DNA of 64,000 bases, from NCBI GenBank assembly GCA_031262485.1, contig JAISHO010000037.1, positions 1-64,000 on the forward strand, in the 5' to 3' direction. How positions within the stretch are numbered: position 1 is the first letter of the stretch; each line of letters opens with the position of its first letter. The translations under genes and the position numbers were made by a program. Source of the stretch: Propionibacteriaceae bacterium. GTDB lineage: Bacteria; Actinomycetota; Actinomycetes; Propionibacteriales; Propionibacteriaceae. Shown here in pieces: positions 1-6,861 of the stretch. The notes under the pieces are model-generated. The model was not told the DNA's origin and ran no database searches. It saw only the letters and a program-made list of their open reading frames with translations.

Positions 1-126
1 CGACGAATCTCAGCCCAATCTTCCATTGAAATCACCCTCCAAGAGTGCTCGGAAGGGGTCAAAATTCCCCGACGCCTAGGGGTCAGTATTCACGCGTCGT
101 CGACAAGGGCACGAGGGTACGCCCAC
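1..126. mobile_element. Probable terminal remnant of an IS21-type element
   Basis: No gene is visible here. Two direct repeats of the form GGGGTCARWATTC lie at 55-67 and 79-91, 24 bp apart. Spaced GGGTCA-type repeats are typical of the multiple terminal repeats of IS21-family elements. Any transposase genes would lie to the left, outside the window, so the call rests only on repeat form and is weak. Confidence 0.3.
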
Positions 127-921
127 TTGAGGGGCTCGCTACAGAGAAGAGCACAAACGTTTCCCGGTCGAACGGTTCATGCTGCGAAACTTGCCTACTC
201 ACCTGGTGGCTCCGAAAAGCTGGCCGAAATCGAAGAGATGATCGGTGAGAACCGTTCCATTCGAACCATCGTCACCGTCCGATCCCCGATCTCGAGGGGC
301 GACACGTTCGAAGATGCTCGGCAGCGTTGCCTCGCGGACCTCGTCATCAGACTCTCCAGACACAACGTGTCCACCGTCGTCCTCGACACTCGCGACCCGA
401 TCGGCCCAGAGAAAGGCAAACGGCACGGTTTCACCTCCTTCGACAAGAACGACCGTCGCACCATCGACGATCTCCGGGCGGCGAACACCATCCCCTCTAC
501 CATCGCTGTCAACCACCGCCGAGACGACCATCTAGCCGGGCTCTGGGTCGCTGACGTCGCCGCCTACGCCGTCGCACGTAGCCTCGCCACCGCCGACCCC
601 ACACGCCTCATACATCTCGCTGAGCGCCTTGAGCTCCACGAAGCCCGAGCCATCCCTCCTGCTCAGCGCGACGCCCACAGCAGGGCTGTCGAACCGACCA
701 GTGGCCTCGAACTCCGGCTCGCCGAACACCTCGTCGCAGCACAACGAGCAGCCGCCCAAACACCCCCGCCGCCGGGAGAGACCGAAGCCGACCGGGTTGC
801 TCTCCGTCAGCGCGCTGAAGCACTCGACGCCCGCCTCCAAACCGCACTCACCGTCTTCGAACGCGACCGCCGTCGGCCACCCAAACCGCTCGCCGACTAC
901 CTCGACCAAGAGCGCCGCTGA
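127..921 (+). CDS. Hypothetical protein, possible truncated DUF3800-type protein
   Basis: The 264-residue reading frame is arginine- and alanine-rich. Residues around 80-155 read like the second half of a DUF3800 (RNase H-like fold) protein: a VVLDTRDP strand, a basic stretch, then AVNHRRDDHLAGLWVADVAAY, which resembles the family's closing ADxxAY segment. The N-terminal DESG segment expected of that family is missing. An alternative ATG at 238 would give a shorter protein. No Shine-Dalgarno sequence supports either start. It lies just right of a probable insertion-sequence end, so it is most likely a fragment. Function unknown. Confidence 0.4.
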   Translation: MRGSLQRRAQTFPGRTVHAAKLAYSPGGSEKLAEIEEMIGENRSIRTIVTVRSPISRGDTFEDARQRCLADLVIRLSRHNVSTVVLDTRDPIGPEKGKRHGFTSFDKNDRRTIDDLRAANTIPSTIAVNHRRDDHLAGLWVADVAAYAVARSLATADPTRLIHLAERLELHEARAIPPAQRDAHSRAVEPTSGLELRLAEHLVAAQRAAAQTPPPPGETEADRVALRQRAEALDARLQTALTVFERDRRRPPKPLADYLDQERR

Positions 922-1038
922 TCCTCGTCGTCATCGCCCCAGCACGGTCTTCGATGACTGCGGATGTCTGCGGATGTCTGCGAGCGGTAGGACTGTCACT
1001 GTCGATACCGGGTCAGGGGACACTCGTGCAGCCTAGCG

Positions 1039-1086
1039 ATCCTTTCTGCAAAGCAGGGAAAAGTCGCGAGTTTTGCAGAAAGGATT
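1039..1086. repeat. 48-bp palindromic repeat, copy 1 (intergenic)
   Basis: Arms ATCCTTTCTGCAAA (1039-1052) and TTTGCAGAAAGGAT (1072-1085) are perfectly complementary and flank a 19-nt loop. The unit has the same length as a second copy at 1129-1176. It sits 68 bp beyond the stop codon of the minus-strand AlbA_2 gene. It could be an operator, a terminator or a recombination site. Confidence 0.75.
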
Positions 1087-1120
1087 TTCTGCGGTTGACC
1101 AGGCATTACGCCCTCAGGCG

Positions 1121-1183
1121 GGTCCAGAATCCTTTCTGCAAGCGAGCCGGAAGTCACGAGTTTTGCAGAAAGGATTCTGGACC
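1121..1183. repeat. Perfect 21-bp inverted repeat overlapping the 3' end of an AlbA_2 gene (repeat copy 2)
   Basis: The arms at 1121-1141 and 1163-1183 are exact reverse complements over 21 bp with a 21-nt loop. The core 1129-1176 is the second copy of the 48-bp repeat at 1039-1086. The right arm encodes the last residues of the minus-strand AlbA_2 protein (ending ESFLQNS), so the stop codon lies in the loop. On the minus strand the hairpin is not followed by a T-run, so a simple intrinsic terminator is not the obvious reading. Confidence 0.8.
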
Positions 1184-2851
1184 GTCATCCGGGCGGTTGG
1201 CCAGGGTCCACACAGGGCTCGACCTGAGGCCCGAGTTGCGGATGTGCCCGTCACGCCGCAGCTTGGTCAACAGATTAGCGATCTTGCGGGCCTTCTGCTC
1301 CGAGGTCAAGGTGTCACTGAGCTTGTCCCGGAGCAGGTCATCAATGTCTTGCCTCGTCGCTGACCCGAACTGGGTGAGATAGTCAACGATCAGCCGCAGG
1401 TAGTGCAGGTCGTCTTGGCCCCGGGCATGGATGTAACCCGCTCTGGTCGCGGTGGCCTCCGCGACGATGGGAGCGACCCGCAGGTTCGGCCGTCGTCCCT
1501 CGATCAAGTTCTGTCGGCGCAGCCGCCTGACCGCGTCGTCGGGAATCGGCAAACGCTTCTGCACACGGTCCAAAGCCAGCACATCCGTCAGTGGGAGATC
1601 GGTCCGAGTCATCAACAAGTCGGTGTAGGCCTCGTCCACAACCGAACCGTGGAGTGTGAGCTTGACCTGGTTGAGGTCGGTCAGGTCGTAGTCCGGCATC
1701 GGCAGGTAACGCCGCATCTGCCGGTCATGCATGTCGAAGATGCCGAAACTGAGCGTGTCGATCATGCCCAGCTCGACCATCGCCTGAGCCAAGGTCGCGT
1801 TGCGGTAACGGGTCGCCGACTTACCGCCCGCCGCATACTGTTCGGGCAGACCGTCGAAGAACGAGCCCTCGCTCGTCAACACCAGACGGTCCGCGAACTC
1901 CTGCACCAAGACGCGCCCGGCCCGGGTGTAGTCCTGGTGAGCGATCGCGTTGTGCAACGCTTCCAGCACGATCCGCTCGTCATATTGGGCCACCTCCACC
2001 GGCTGCAACGTGCCGGGCCGCATCAAGCGCAACCGGACATTCCGGATGCGCCGGTACAGCCAATGCGTCGTCAACAAGAACGGCGGGCTGAAATGCTCAT
2101 ACGCCCGATTCGGCTCGACAAGACTCCACGTCAACTGCGCCGGATGCGGCGACAACCGCCACGCCGACTCACGCTTGCCGATCAACAACAAGGACGCCCG
2201 CGTGACCTGACCATTCGAGGTCAGCCTGGCCCGATCGGTGAACACGGTCACCGGCCAACCGAACACTTCCTCCTCGGTGAAACGATGCGGATATTTCCGA
2301 GCGAACGCACGCCGGGCCTGAGACAACGCTTCCGTATCGAAGTCATCGACGGTGGCTTCCGGCACCACCACGGCCGACCAGTCCCTGCTCAACCCCTGAG
2401 CGCGAATCTGGTCGAGCTTGTCCAAGCCAAGTGGCGTCAGCGACTCGCCAGCCCGCGCGTAATAGTGCCCCTTCCATGAGATCGGGATGCCGTCCGGCGC
2501 TGGCGGGACCTCCATCATCACCACCCGGCCACCATCGTGGTTGACCTCATGAATCGCCCGGAAAGTCACACTCGGCTCAGTGTCCTGAGCGATCTGAGCT
2601 TTCAGCGACTGAAGCCGCTCATTGGACTCACGGTAGCTGGTTCCCACCACCCGGCGAGTCTTGTCATTCACGCCGAAGACAAGCCATCCAGCCTCAACGC
2701 CACGAAGGTTCGCCTCATTGGACAAGGCCGAGAAGTACTCGCCGACCCGACCAGTGCTGTAGTCCTTGCCAGCCTCCTTGAACTCGACAATCTCGTTCTC
2801 CCAACCCGCCACGAGACGATCAAGCAGGCCGAGCAGATCACCGTTCAACAC
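1154..2851 (-). CDS. AlbA_2-domain ATPase/transcriptional regulator (COG2865-like), paralogue A
   Basis: A 565-residue protein. Residues about 10-150 form a Schlafen-type AlbA_2 domain (VEFKEAG near the start, GWLVFGVNDKTRRVVG, then VPPAPDGIPISWKGHYYAR). The middle carries the segment VVLEALHNAIAHQDYTRAGRVLVQEFADRLVL, typical of the GHKL-like ATPase half of COG2865. Winged-helix segments close the protein (LTDVLALDRVQKRLPI, then a MarR-like end). Start is GTG 2851 behind GGATGGTG. It is a close paralogue of the gene at 6821-8500. Such proteins are usually annotated as ATP-binding or RNA-binding regulators; the substrate is unknown. Oddities: its last codons form one arm of a perfect palindrome, and its frame stays open upstream into an IS3 relic. 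Confidence 0.8.
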   Translation of the reverse strand: MLNGDLLGLLDRLVAGWENEIVEFKEAGKDYSTGRVGEYFSALSNEANLRGVEAGWLVFGVNDKTRRVVGTSYRESNERLQSLKAQIAQDTEPSVTFRAIHEVNHDGGRVVMMEVPPAPDGIPISWKGHYYARAGESLTPLGLDKLDQIRAQGLSRDWSAVVVPEATVDDFDTEALSQARRAFARKYPHRFTEEEVFGWPVTVFTDRARLTSNGQVTRASLLLIGKRESAWRLSPHPAQLTWSLVEPNRAYEHFSPPFLLTTHWLYRRIRNVRLRLMRPGTLQPVEVAQYDERIVLEALHNAIAHQDYTRAGRVLVQEFADRLVLTSEGSFFDGLPEQYAAGGKSATRYRNATLAQAMVELGMIDTLSFGIFDMHDRQMRRYLPMPDYDLTDLNQVKLTLHGSVVDEAYTDLLMTRTDLPLTDVLALDRVQKRLPIPDDAVRRLRRQNLIEGRRPNLRVAPIVAEATATRAGYIHARGQDDLHYLRLIVDYLTQFGSATRQDIDDLLRDKLSDTLTSEQKARKIANLLTKLRRDGHIRNSGLRSSPVWTLANRPDDGPESFLQNS

Positions 2852-2952
2852 GAGACACCATCCTTCTCCACGGCCACCATTGTCCCCGATTGGTACGACA
2901 TCCCGGCACCGGAATGACCAGCCTCCTGCGAGCCACCGGGCGCCAAGAGGAG

Positions 2953-3112
2953 GTTGACCCCTTTTTCCCGGACACCTGCTTGTTTGTAAGACGGCAGGGG
3001 TTGCTGCCTGTTCGGCCTGGGTGGCAAGGTGATGCTTGTAGTCTAGGGGGCTGCGGTAGCCGATGGCGGAGTGGCCGCCGGGGTCGATGTGTGCCGCCAG
3101 ACCGACGATCTG
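2953..3112 (-). mobile_element. IS3-family transposase C-terminal relic with terminal inverted repeat
   Basis: Read on the minus strand from about 3112 this encodes HSAIGYRSPLDYKHHL, the closing signature of IS3-family OrfB transposases (HSALGYxSPxEY). It then runs into the likely insertion-sequence end TGTCCGGGAAAAAGGGGTCA, whose complement lies at 2955-2974. A TAG precedes the fragment, and the DDE catalytic core is absent. The frame continues without a stop into the AlbA_2 gene below it. The rest of 2852-3396 holds no gene that I can support. Confidence 0.65.
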
Positions 3113-3226
3113 GCGCTACTATGAAGATGCGGACCCGCACCACACTCGTGGATAAGCGGGTCTAGCTTTTTTAGCTTCAGATCCGGATGGGTTTCCCGTT
3201 CACGTCGATGCCGCTGAGGGGCTTGC

Positions 3227-3279
3227 CCCGTGGCCCCTCGCCAGCGAGGCGCCACGGGCACAAGGCTCACGGAGACTTG
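3227..3279 (+). promoter_or_regulatory. Two-hairpin leader repeat, copy 1, upstream of an HTH antitoxin gene
   Basis: Hairpin I pairs CCCGTGGC (3227-3234) with GCCACGGG (3251-3258), with an inner CCTCGC/GCGAGG pairing. Hairpin II pairs CAAGGCTC (3261-3268) with GAGACTTG (3272-3279) across an ACG loop, with one mismatch. The same arrangement occurs at 4498-4551, also about 120 bp upstream of an HTH antitoxin start. Hairpin I differs in sequence but keeps its pairing. Confidence 0.55.
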
Positions 3280-3384
3280 ATATGGAGCGTTTGATCAGGT
3301 CGTCTCCGGCGGCTGCTTTCTCAGTGTCACGGCAATCCTGACGTAGATGCACACCTATTATTTCCTGAGTGTGCACATCGGAGG

Positions 3385-3390
3385 TAGACT
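3385..3390 (+). promoter_or_regulatory. -10 box TAGACT of the HTH-PIN operon
   Basis: TAGACT ends 6 nt before the ATG at 3397, which would give a leaderless transcript. A GGAGG at 3380-3384 lies 12 nt from the ATG and could serve instead as a distant ribosome binding site, so the reading is ambiguous. Confidence 0.4.
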
Positions 3391-3396
3391 GAGGCC

Positions 3397-3753
3397 ATGA
3401 GCACACAAGTTCTGACCCTCCAGCCAGAAGCAATCCGTCACACTGACACGGCGAAATCATGGGCCGAGGGGCTGGTGAAGCTAGTCGATGCCGCCCTGAG
3501 AGCAGGTGAGACCGTGGTGGTCAGCACCGAGACGAAGACGCTCACTCCCGACGAATTGGCCCAGCGTCTCATGGTTTCTCGCTCCACGATCTCCCGCCGC
3601 ATCAAAGCCGGCGAAATCGCCGTCATCAAAGTCGGGAACCGTAACCGCATTCCCTACTCCGAGGCTTATCGGCTGCGTAAGCAACAGATGGAGGCCATGA
3701 TGGCAGCCAGCGCCGCCGATATCGAGGCCGAGCTCTTCGGGGATGATGAATAA
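3397..3753 (+). CDS. Antitoxin with excisionase-family HTH domain
   Basis: A 118-residue protein. Residues about 48-95 form an excisionase/MerR-like helix-turn-helix (TPDELAQRLMVSRSTISRRI, then KVGNRNRIPYSEA), followed by an acidic end (AADIEAELFGDDE). It overlaps the PIN-domain gene by 11 bp, the usual antitoxin-toxin coupling. It probably neutralises that toxin and represses its own operon. A truncated relative with the same ending lies at 12669-13048, and a more distant one at 4672-5172. Confidence 0.85.
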   Translation: MSTQVLTLQPEAIRHTDTAKSWAEGLVKLVDAALRAGETVVVSTETKTLTPDELAQRLMVSRSTISRRIKAGEIAVIKVGNRNRIPYSEAYRLRKQQMEAMMAASAADIEAELFGDDE

Positions 3754-4408
3754 TCAACAGGCACTGGTTGTATTCCTTGATGCGAACGTCTTAAACAAAC
3801 CGGCGACCCGTTCCTTGATCATGTTCGCCGCCCTAGAGGATGATTTCGTTGTCACCTGGAGCCAGTACGTCGAGCATGAGGCTGATAGACACTTGAGATC
3901 CATAAGACAGCTCTCCGTCAAGAAACTGCGTGCCAAGGAAAATGTCAGCATAGAATTGGCCCCCGCAGGGAATGATCCGTCGCGATTCACCCGAACCAGC
4001 CACAAAGATCAGCAGGTGCTCGCAGATGCCGCCGCCTCCGGCGCACACTTCATCATCACCGAAGACGTCGACGACTTCGGGCAAGCGGACCTTGAGTCCG
4101 TTAGTATCGCAGCGATCAACCCCGACCTGTTTCTGGCTGCCTGCGTGAGTGATCATGCCTACGCTGCGGCAGTCACGGCGATGGCCGCCACCATGTCGAA
4201 CCCTTCCCTCACGGCTCAGCAACTCCACACGAAGCTTGGCAGGCAACACCCACTCACCGTGGAAGCACACCGGGCAGCATTCGAGAGTGAGCCCATGCCA
4301 GCTGCAAACAGGAATCCCGCTGTCTTATTCCGTGGCCGGACGTTGGAGCACGTCCTCAACCGCCGCATGATGGCGAGAATCCGACGATTCGACCGCCGCT
4401 ATCAATAA
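3743..4408 (+). CDS. PIN-domain toxin (VapC-like ribonuclease)
   Basis: A 221-residue PIN-domain protein. Candidate metal-binding acidic residues are D in FLDANV near residue 13, E in QYVEHEAD near 44, D in HKDQQVLADA near 92, and D in ITEDVDDF near 107. About 85 extra residues follow the PIN core, as in the longer PIN_3 proteins paired with HTH antitoxins. By family it is a Mg-dependent RNase, probably cutting tRNA, rRNA or mRNA; the target is unknown. It is translated from an ATG inside the antitoxin gene. ATG codons at 3743 and 3746 are both possible starts. Confidence 0.85.
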   Translation: MMNNQQALVVFLDANVLNKPATRSLIMFAALEDDFVVTWSQYVEHEADRHLRSIRQLSVKKLRAKENVSIELAPAGNDPSRFTRTSHKDQQVLADAAASGAHFIITEDVDDFGQADLESVSIAAINPDLFLAACVSDHAYAAAVTAMAATMSNPSLTAQQLHTKLGRQHPLTVEAHRAAFESEPMPAANRNPAVLFRGRTLEHVLNRRMMARIRRFDRRYQ

Positions 4409-4443
4409 GCCTCCGAACTCCCCCGGAAACGGACTCAGTGGAC

Positions 4444-4480
4444 TGGTTGCGAGTGCCCCTCGCGGGGCGCGAGGAACCAG
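4444..4480 (+). repeat. Compound hairpin downstream of the PIN gene
   Basis: TGGTT and AACCA flank an inner GCCCC/GGGGC stem with a TCGC loop. With the two hairpins at 4498-4551 it makes 4409-4671 a densely structured gene-free stretch. A terminator is possible, but no T-run follows. Confidence 0.4.
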
Positions 4481-4497
4481 ATCACTTCCACTCCTCT

Positions 4498-4551
4498 CCT
4501 GTGCCGCCTTGCTGGCGAGGCGGCACAGGAGACAAGGCTCACGGAGCCTTG
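4498..4551 (+). promoter_or_regulatory. Two-hairpin leader repeat, copy 2, upstream of an HTH antitoxin gene
   Basis: Hairpin I pairs CCTGTGCCGCC (4498-4508) with GGCGGCACAGG (4519-4529), 11 perfect pairs. Hairpin II pairs CAAGGCTC (4533-4540) with GAGCCTTG (4544-4551) around ACG. The arrangement and the tail CAAGGCTCACGGAG are shared with 3227-3279. Hairpin I has diverged in sequence while remaining paired, which argues for a selected RNA structure. Confidence 0.6.
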
Positions 4552-4671
4552 ATAACTGATGAGCTATCGAGCTACTGGCCGTAATCCTGGGAACTTTTGT
4601 GTCTTTTCCCCAGCCCTATCGTTTCTAGGTATTCCTTACGTTTCTTTCGGTTGGCTGGGAGAATGGTCAGC

Positions 4672-5172
4672 ATGACGAACACGTATCCGATCACTGCTCA
4701 AGCGCAGGTCACACAGCCCCGAGACGGTGGAGTGCTCAACGACTTGAAATCGTTCCTCCGGGCGCATCGGGGCAAGGCAAGAATCCAGGCCGAGGACGGC
4801 TCCTCGGTCGAGTTGCCGGACGAAGTTCGTCGGGTCGTGGATCAAGCAGTCGAGGCCCTGGCCGATGGGGATGCGGTGTCGGTCGCTCCGGTGTCCACAA
4901 GATTGACGACCAGCCAGGCCGCTGACGTGCTCGGGGTCACACGTCCGACGCTGGTAAAGATGCTGGACGATGGGAAGATTCCCTACGAACAGATCAACGT
5001 TCACCGCACCGTGCTGTTGTCGGACGTGTTGGCCTACAAGCAATCCCGAACCAGCCAACAGCGAGCATTCTTAGGTCAGACGCTTCGCGACGCCGTCGCA
5101 GACGGCACCTATAGGATCACCGCCGAGCAGGCAGATCAAGCTATCGCCCAGATCAGGCAGGAACGGTCGTGA
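4672..5172 (+). CDS. Orphan HTH (excisionase-family) antitoxin-like protein
   Basis: 166 residues from ATG 4672; an in-frame ATG at 4663 is also possible. Residues about 80-125 form an excisionase-type DNA-binding domain (LTTSQAADVLGVTRPTLVKM, then IPYEQINVHRTVLLSDVLAY). The stop codon overlaps GTG 5169, where a toxin gene should start. That frame begins MSVVDAQNW, close to the MxVVxDA opening of PIN toxins, but then loses all similarity. The partner toxin therefore appears to have been deleted, leaving an orphan antitoxin. Confidence 0.7.
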   Translation: MTNTYPITAQAQVTQPRDGGVLNDLKSFLRAHRGKARIQAEDGSSVELPDEVRRVVDQAVEALADGDAVSVAPVSTRLTTSQAADVLGVTRPTLVKMLDDGKIPYEQINVHRTVLLSDVLAYKQSRTSQQRAFLGQTLRDAVADGTYRITAEQADQAIAQIRQERS

Positions 5173-5210
5173 GCGTCGTCGACGCACAAAACTGGCGTCG
5201 AACACTGCAG

Positions 5211-5531
5211 TCACTGCGGCCACTCCCCCCGCAGCTCCTCGAGGTAACCAGGAGGGTAAGCGCCCGCGAAACGCGTCAACCCCTCAATGGCCTCATGTCG
5301 GCGACGCTCAACGCTGCGGCTGGAGATCTCAGTCCCACTCGGTAATAAAAATGTCGCTTGTGATGAGGCGCATCGATCGAGACTCGGAGGCCCGACCTGG
5401 CGGTGAGCGGCTTCGACAAGGCGCTCGATGAAGTCGTCAGAGACATCGTCCTCGGGCGCGACGGTGACGAAATCATCTTCAGTCATGTTCTCGAGGGCTT
5501 GAAAAGCCTCTTCCTGGGTCATGCGAGGCAT
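5211..5531 (-). CDS. Small protein of unknown function downstream of a HicB-like gene
   Basis: 106 residues, acidic N-terminus (EDDFVTVAPEDDVSDDF) and a tail RFAGAYPPGYLEEL like those of small antitoxin proteins. Start ATG 5531 follows GGGGAA. It lies 30 bp after the HicB-like gene 5562-5783. A similar small gene containing GDFTTVPG follows the paralogous HicB-like gene at 15816, so the two-gene arrangement is repeated. Probably one half of a toxin-antitoxin-like pair; I cannot say which half. Confidence 0.55.
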   Translation of the reverse strand: MPRMTQEEAFQALENMTEDDFVTVAPEDDVSDDFIERLVEAAHRQVGPPSLDRCASSQATFLLPSGTEISSRSVERRRHEAIEGLTRFAGAYPPGYLEELRGEWPQ

Positions 5532-5561
5532 GGTCAGTTCCCCTCCATCGGCACGAAAATC

Positions 5562-5783
5562 TCACCCAATTATCGTCATCTCGCCAGCTCTCGACTCACT
5601 CCCTGAGTTCAGCTGGACGCCAAAGAAAGACTCGGGCTGCCCAGTCAGAAGAGTGACCGCATCCTTGACCATCATGGGAACCTGATCGAGTCTCCTCGCT
5701 TGGGTGAAAAGATTGTCCATCTCATCAACCGTGACCGCCCACCACTTTCCCGACCGCTCACACCGTGCCGTCAGAGTCCTCAT
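5562..5783 (-). CDS. HicB/DUF1902-like small protein
   Basis: 73 residues from ATG 5783, chosen because AAAGGAAAG stands just upstream. The body TARCERSGKWWAVTVDEMDN followed by FTQARRLDQVPMMVKDAVTLL has the partial RNase H-like HicB fold: a first strand with WWAV, then an A-rich helix reaching LLTG. It is a clear paralogue of 16008-16193. HicB proteins normally pair with the HicA RNA-binding toxin. No HicA motif is visible in the next gene, so the partner relationship is unusual. Confidence 0.65.
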   Translation of the reverse strand: MRTLTARCERSGKWWAVTVDEMDNLFTQARRLDQVPMMVKDAVTLLTGQPESFFGVQLNSGSESRAGEMTIIG

Positions 5784-5805
5784 GGTGCTTTCCTTTCGAT
5801 CGCCT

Positions 5806-5838
5806 TGAAACCTGACCACCGCCGCTGAACAGAGCCCG
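5806..5838. repeat. 33-bp direct repeat, also at 10942-10974
   Basis: TGAAACCTGACCACCGCCGC followed by YGAACAGARCCCG occurs here and at 10942-10974 with two differences. At 10942 it contains the stop codon of the DUF4143 frame; here it lies upstream of a minus-strand HicB-like gene. A shorter match follows the stop at 9542. It probably marks old recombination junctions. Confidence 0.6.
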
Positions 5839-5873
5839 GTGCCAGAAGGGAAAAATGCGCACCGAGGTGAACA

Positions 5874-6251
5874 TCACTCGTGCCCGATGAGGTAAGCGAC
5901 CTGACTCGTCAGATCGAAAAGCGTCAACTCCGAGACACGCCCCAGAGGCTCCAACAGACGACTCCGCGCGATCGCACGAATCGAACGACTCAACGCCACC
6001 GACGGAACCGACAGCCGCTCCCCCTCGCCCAGCGAGATCTTGAAACCGCCTGAACGAGGAGACGATGTGACCGGTACCACGATGACGAGCTCATCCGGCT
6101 CACCCGTAGCGATCTTGTCGATCGACAGAACGACGACCGGGCGATTCTTCCCCAACTCGCCATCTCGCGCCGAGCCCAACTGCGCGAGCCACACCTCGCC
6201 CCGACTGGCCCGGAGATTCTTCCCCCCGCCGCCGTCAGTCAATGCCATCCC
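5874..6251 (-). CDS. mazF: MazF/PemK-type endoribonuclease toxin
   Basis: 125 residues from ATG 6251, which overlaps the upstream antitoxin gene by 17 bp. Family landmarks are in order: RGEVWLAQLG, KNRPVVVLSIDK, VIVVPVTSS, then VPSVALSRSIRAIARSRL. In MazF the first Arg and the Thr/Ser of the VPVTS strand form the RNA-cleaving site. It is expected to cut single-stranded mRNA at a short motif. A longer open frame up to 6359 lacks MazF similarity and lies inside the antitoxin gene. Confidence 0.85.
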   Translation of the reverse strand, partial: GMALTDGGGGKNLRASRGEVWLAQLGSARDGELGKNRPVVVLSIDKIATGEPDELVIVVPVTSSPRSGGFKISLGEGERLSVPSVALSRSIRAIARSRLLEPLGRVSELTLFDLTSQVAYLIGHE

Positions 6252-6468
6252 CCACCGTCTCATCCCACAACGCCATCTCGGCGCGGAACCGAGGATCGCG
6301 AAGCTCGACGAGCGTCGCCTCACGCTCCTGACGACACAACTCGTCCATATAGGCGTCACGGATGATTTTGTCCGCCGTCTTCGTCAAAGAACCACCCCGA
6401 GACCGCGCCAGAACCGTCAGCATCTCCTTCGTCGGCGGAGAAATCCGCACCGTCGATGTCGCACTCAT
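6235..6468 (-). CDS. mazE: MazE-type ribbon-helix-helix antitoxin
   Basis: 77 residues starting MSATSTVRISPPTKEMLTVL, a ribbon-helix-helix DNA-binding domain, followed by a helical tail ending RAEMALWDETVGDGID that would wrap the toxin. The start ATG 6468 is chosen because a -10 box lies exactly 7 nt upstream and no ribosome binding site is visible, so the message is probably leaderless. A second ATG at 6480 would fall inside the -10 box. The longer frame to 6690 is not protein-like. Confidence 0.8.
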   Translation of the reverse strand: MSATSTVRISPPTKEMLTVLARSRGGSLTKTADKIIRDAYMDELCRQEREATLVELRDPRFRAEMALWDETVGDGID

Positions 6469-6475
6469 ACGTGAC

Positions 6476-6481
6476 ATCATA
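6476..6481 (-). promoter_or_regulatory. -10 box TATGAT of the mazEF operon
   Basis: TATGAT on the minus strand ends 7 nt before the antitoxin ATG (6468-6466), the spacing of a leaderless actinobacterial transcript. No clear -35 was found. Confidence 0.55.
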
Positions 6482-6617
6482 CCGTCACATTCCATGGACA
6501 CATATTGAGACACAGGTGGCCGTCGTGAATCGCGAGATGGCGCGATCCCCTGGCTCACGGGCAGTAAACCTGAGTCTCGTCGGCGGGCGGGCAGTGACTC
6601 TGTGTATCGTCGCGAGG

Positions 6618-6645
6618 TTGCCATGCCAGTGAGGTCTGGCAAAAT
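6618..6645 (+). promoter_or_regulatory. Candidate promoter of leader A
   Basis: TTGCCA (6618-6623) and CAAAAT (6640-6645) are separated by 16 bp. They would start transcription just before the CCCCGG hairpin at 6658. Confidence 0.4.
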
Positions 6646-6655
6646 GGTGAGTAGA

Positions 6656-6720
6656 CACCCCGGTGGAGCTCTGGCCTTAAGGGTTATCACTCGCCGGGGT
6701 ATTGATTTGCCAGAAGTAAG
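6656..6720 (+). promoter_or_regulatory. CCCCGG-type structured leader, copy A
   Basis: CCCCGGTG (6658-6665) pairs with CGCCGGGG (6692-6699), enclosing CTGGCCTTAAGGG. It is followed by a conserved tail TATTGATTTGCCAGAAGTAAG and an ATG 9 nt later. A copy with only a few substitutions lies at 8737-8800, in the same position before a related ORF, and a degenerate relative at 13169-13208. The placement fits a cis-acting leader or attenuator. Confidence 0.6.
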
Positions 6721-6729
6721 AGAGGGGCT

Positions 6730-6861
6730 ATGCCTATCGCCACAGCGACCCGGTTCAACCAGTCCCCCAGTGAGATCAAAGCCCTAAGCTTGAGTCGACC
6801 GCTACTTGAAAGGAGGAATGATGGCAACGAACACACGGGATTTGAAGGAACTTCTAGATAA
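6730..6861 (+). pseudogene. Truncated Phd/YefM-like antitoxin fragment
   Basis: The 43-codon frame begins MPIATATRFNQSPSEIKALS, which looks like the first strand and helix of Phd/YefM antitoxins (FNQxxSxxK). It then drifts into sequence overlapping the start of the next gene in another frame. The rest of the antitoxin and its toxin appear to have been replaced by the AlbA_2 gene. The ORF at 8813 starts similarly (MSIVAMTQFN). Confidence 0.45.

Noticed and set aside
6482..6690. N-terminal extension of the MazE antitoxin up to 6690
   Set aside because: The extra 70 residues show no domain, the -10 box lies inside them, and they overlap the promoter region of leader A.
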